Origin: Pseudomonadota bacterium
GTDB lineage: Bacteria; Myxococcota_A; Bradymonadia; UBA4248
NCBI GenBank assembly: GCA_017441205.1
Contig: JAFRYG010000211.1
Span: 1 to 57,401, forward strand
Length of the DNA stretch: 57,401 nucleotides
Direction of reading: 5' to 3'
Made by a program: the position numbers and the translations under genes. Shown in pieces: positions 56,420 through 57,401 of the stretch. Within the stretch, counting starts at the first letter, position 1, and each line of letters starts with the position of its first letter. The notes beneath the pieces were generated by a model, which saw only the letters and a list, made by a program, of their open reading frames with translations, was not told where the DNA came from and did not search any database.

Positions 56420-56863
56420 CTATTCGTCGTCATCATCGTAACCGATGCCTTCATCATAATCGTAGTGTTGTTCCTGACAGCCATTGCATTGATGCCCGCA
56501 GCATCCGCCGTGGCAATGGCTGCAGTCGCCGCAGCATCCGCCGTGGTCGTACAGTGCCTGAACTTCCGGTGCAAGCGGTGTGATGAGGAATCCGCCGTCC
56601 TCGTCCACGTTTTCGAATTGTACATCCAGTCCGCCGACGGCTTCGAGAAGTTCGCGATCGACGATGATTTTTAAACCATCGAATTCGCAGCATTCATCCA
56701 GTGCAGGATCGAAAGCGTCTGTCGTGAGGCTCCATTCCGGACCGCCGCTGCCGAGTCCCGAGATGTAAATACGGATGCCGTGACCTGCAGGAACATTTGG
56801 GGTTCGATCGATGAGTGCTCTGAATTGCCGGATGGATTCGTCAGAAATGATCAGTGGAGTCAT
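56420..56863 (-). CDS. HesB/IscA-like protein with Cys/His-rich metal-binding tail
   Basis: A 147-aa protein. Residues 1-100 resemble the HesB/IscA-type Fe-S biogenesis fold (IISDESIRQFRALIDR, IRIYISGLGSGGPEWSL, FDGLKIIVDRELLEAVGGLDVQFEN, GGFLITPLAP). The usual three-cysteine set of IscA is not evident, so a carrier role is uncertain. Residues 107-133 hold eight cysteines in 20 positions plus three histidines (GGCCGDCSHCHGGCCGHQC), then an acidic tail. That tail could bind zinc, copper or an Fe-S cluster. The ATG directly abuts a (TTAGTGG)n array and has no Shine-Dalgarno site, so translation may be leaderless or weak. Confidence 0.7.
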   Translation of the reverse strand: MTPLIISDESIRQFRALIDRTPNVPAGHGIRIYISGLGSGGPEWSLTTDAFDPALDECCEFDGLKIIVDRELLEAVGGLDVQFENVDEDGGFLITPLAPEVQALYDHGGCCGDCSHCHGGCCGHQCNGCQEQHYDYDEGIGYDDDDE

Positions 56864-56865
56864 TT

Positions 56866-56907
56866 TTAGTGGTTAGTGGTTAGTGGTTAGTGGTTAGTGG
56901 TTAGTGA
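56866..56907 (+). repeat. TTAGTGG 7-bp tandem array
   Basis: Five exact TTAGTGG units plus a partial one. It directly precedes the start of the HesB-like gene (which runs leftward from 56863). Confidence 0.9.
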
Positions 56908-57401
56908 CATGCCCCACTGGAATGTCACATCATCAAGGCGTTTCTTATTAAATCACAAAAATAAAATCACAAAAATAAAATGTCACAAATCTGACCGATT
57001 TCCCAATATAGCATTTGGGTTCCGAAAGGGTCGTCATGAGGGATTTGGCTCCGTCAGGATGATGATTCCTCGTGAAAATAGCAGGTTATCCGAATTATTT
57101 TCAGATCTGACGAGGTCGAAAGTGATGGGATAACCCTGACACCACGCAAGGTCATACGGCGCGGCGGAGGCTGTGTGCAAAAACGATTGCACGACGGCCC
57201 CGGGCGAGTGTGCCCAGGCTAGGAGCCTGGCGGTGGGGGCGGGTCGGGAGGGGGCCCCGGGAGGGGGCCCAATGAAATGGGGGATAGGGGGATACTGCCT
57301 TTTTCGCATTGATTGCGTCGAGCATGTTTTGAGTTTTGAGAGGTGAATGAATGACCTTAGGATTTGAGTTGGACTGATTACGGTCATTCTTTGCGTTCTG
57401 C
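56908..57401. other. Terminal gene-free region with GC palindromes and a dispersed repeat
   Basis: About 490 bp to the window edge. It contains an AAATCACAAAAATA repeat (56953-56985), a GC-rich stretch with CCAGGCT/AGCCTGG (57214-57230) and GGGGCCC hairpins, and copy B of the 52-bp repeat (57326-57377). A long open frame on the minus strand reads through the repeat and has no site or family support. Confidence 0.55.
57326..57377 (-). repeat. Dispersed 52-bp repeat, copy B
   Basis: Reverse-complement match to 4765-4816 with about two mismatches. It adjoins a GTTTTGAGTTTTGAG array. The copies are separated by 52 kb. Confidence 0.85.

Noticed and set aside
57034..57387. Minus-strand frame of 117 codons at the right edge
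   Set aside because: Same repeat-derived peptide, Pro-rich low complexity from GC palindromes, no Shine-Dalgarno site.
1..57401. Search for rRNA, tRNA, integrase or transposase genes
   Set aside because: None found by eye; the four-helix-bundle gene is related to rRNA intervening-sequence proteins, but no rRNA sequence surrounds it.

Overview
The window comes from a Gram-negative, probably anaerobic or microaerophilic bacterium of the Myxococcota or a related former-Deltaproteobacteria lineage such as Bradymonadales. This rests on several signs: cysteine-rich disulfide-knot repeat lipoproteins, an FG-GAP/PKD surface lipoprotein ending in a MYXO-CTERM-like anchor (membrane span then RRRR), a Hanks-type serine/threonine kinase with a membrane span, a zinc-ribbon/ExbD-like protein, a sigma-32-type sigma factor, and rubrerythrin next to a Fur/PerR regulator. 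The lineage call is inference. I see no rRNA, tRNA, CRISPR array or transposase.

Layout. 1-6768: a partial lipoprotein, secG with an Ala/Pro tail, a pilin-like protein, a PKD protein, a sigma-32-type factor, a LolA-like periplasmic protein and a small coiled-coil protein. 6758-14191: mazG and phosphofructokinase (overlapping), ridA-phaR, a four-helix-bundle gene inside an inverted-repeat unit, a UvrD/Rep helicase and a MEMO-AMMECR1 fusion lipoprotein. 14330-19890: a three-gene minus-strand operon headed by a putative effector (DUF4157/eCIS-core HExxH plus a caspase-like His/Cys dyad), followed by a beta-propeller lipoprotein and a cysteine-repeat lipoprotein. 20355-34085: mostly housekeeping genes (aspA, polA with a TPR gene, an outer-membrane barrel, a zinc-ribbon/ExbD-like protein, a ROK glucokinase, a RicT-like protein, rsmD). 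34114-42329: a reduced contractile-injection-system (CIS) gene set comprising a sheath-like protein, a gp25-like protein, baseplate J, tail protein I fused to PASTA, a 515-aa partner and three small proteins, two of them zinc ribbons. 43033-44272: a perfect 35-bp palindrome, a Fur/PerR regulator and rubrerythrin. 44669-56863: large secreted or surface proteins (DUF4139, a degenerate metallophosphoesterase, a kinase, a 1537-aa FG-GAP lipoprotein), a 58-aa protein with its own promoter and terminator, and a HesB-like protein with a Cys/His-rich tail.

How they may fit together. The CIS structural genes lack a visible tube, spike, tape measure and AAA+ ATPase, so those parts must be encoded elsewhere or be absent. 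The DUF4157 effector lies about 14 kb away in its own operon, which suggests a split injection system with detached cargo. The intergenic spaces are unusually repeat-rich. TGAGTT-type arrays begin at the stop codons of several genes. A family of nested palindromes (variable outer stem around an inner TAT...ATA stem) sits 3' of at least eight genes. CCCCGG/CCGGGG hairpin elements and a 52-bp dispersed repeat also occur. The four-helix-bundle gene enclosed by inverted TGAGTT arrays looks like a possible mobile unit that spreads such arrays.
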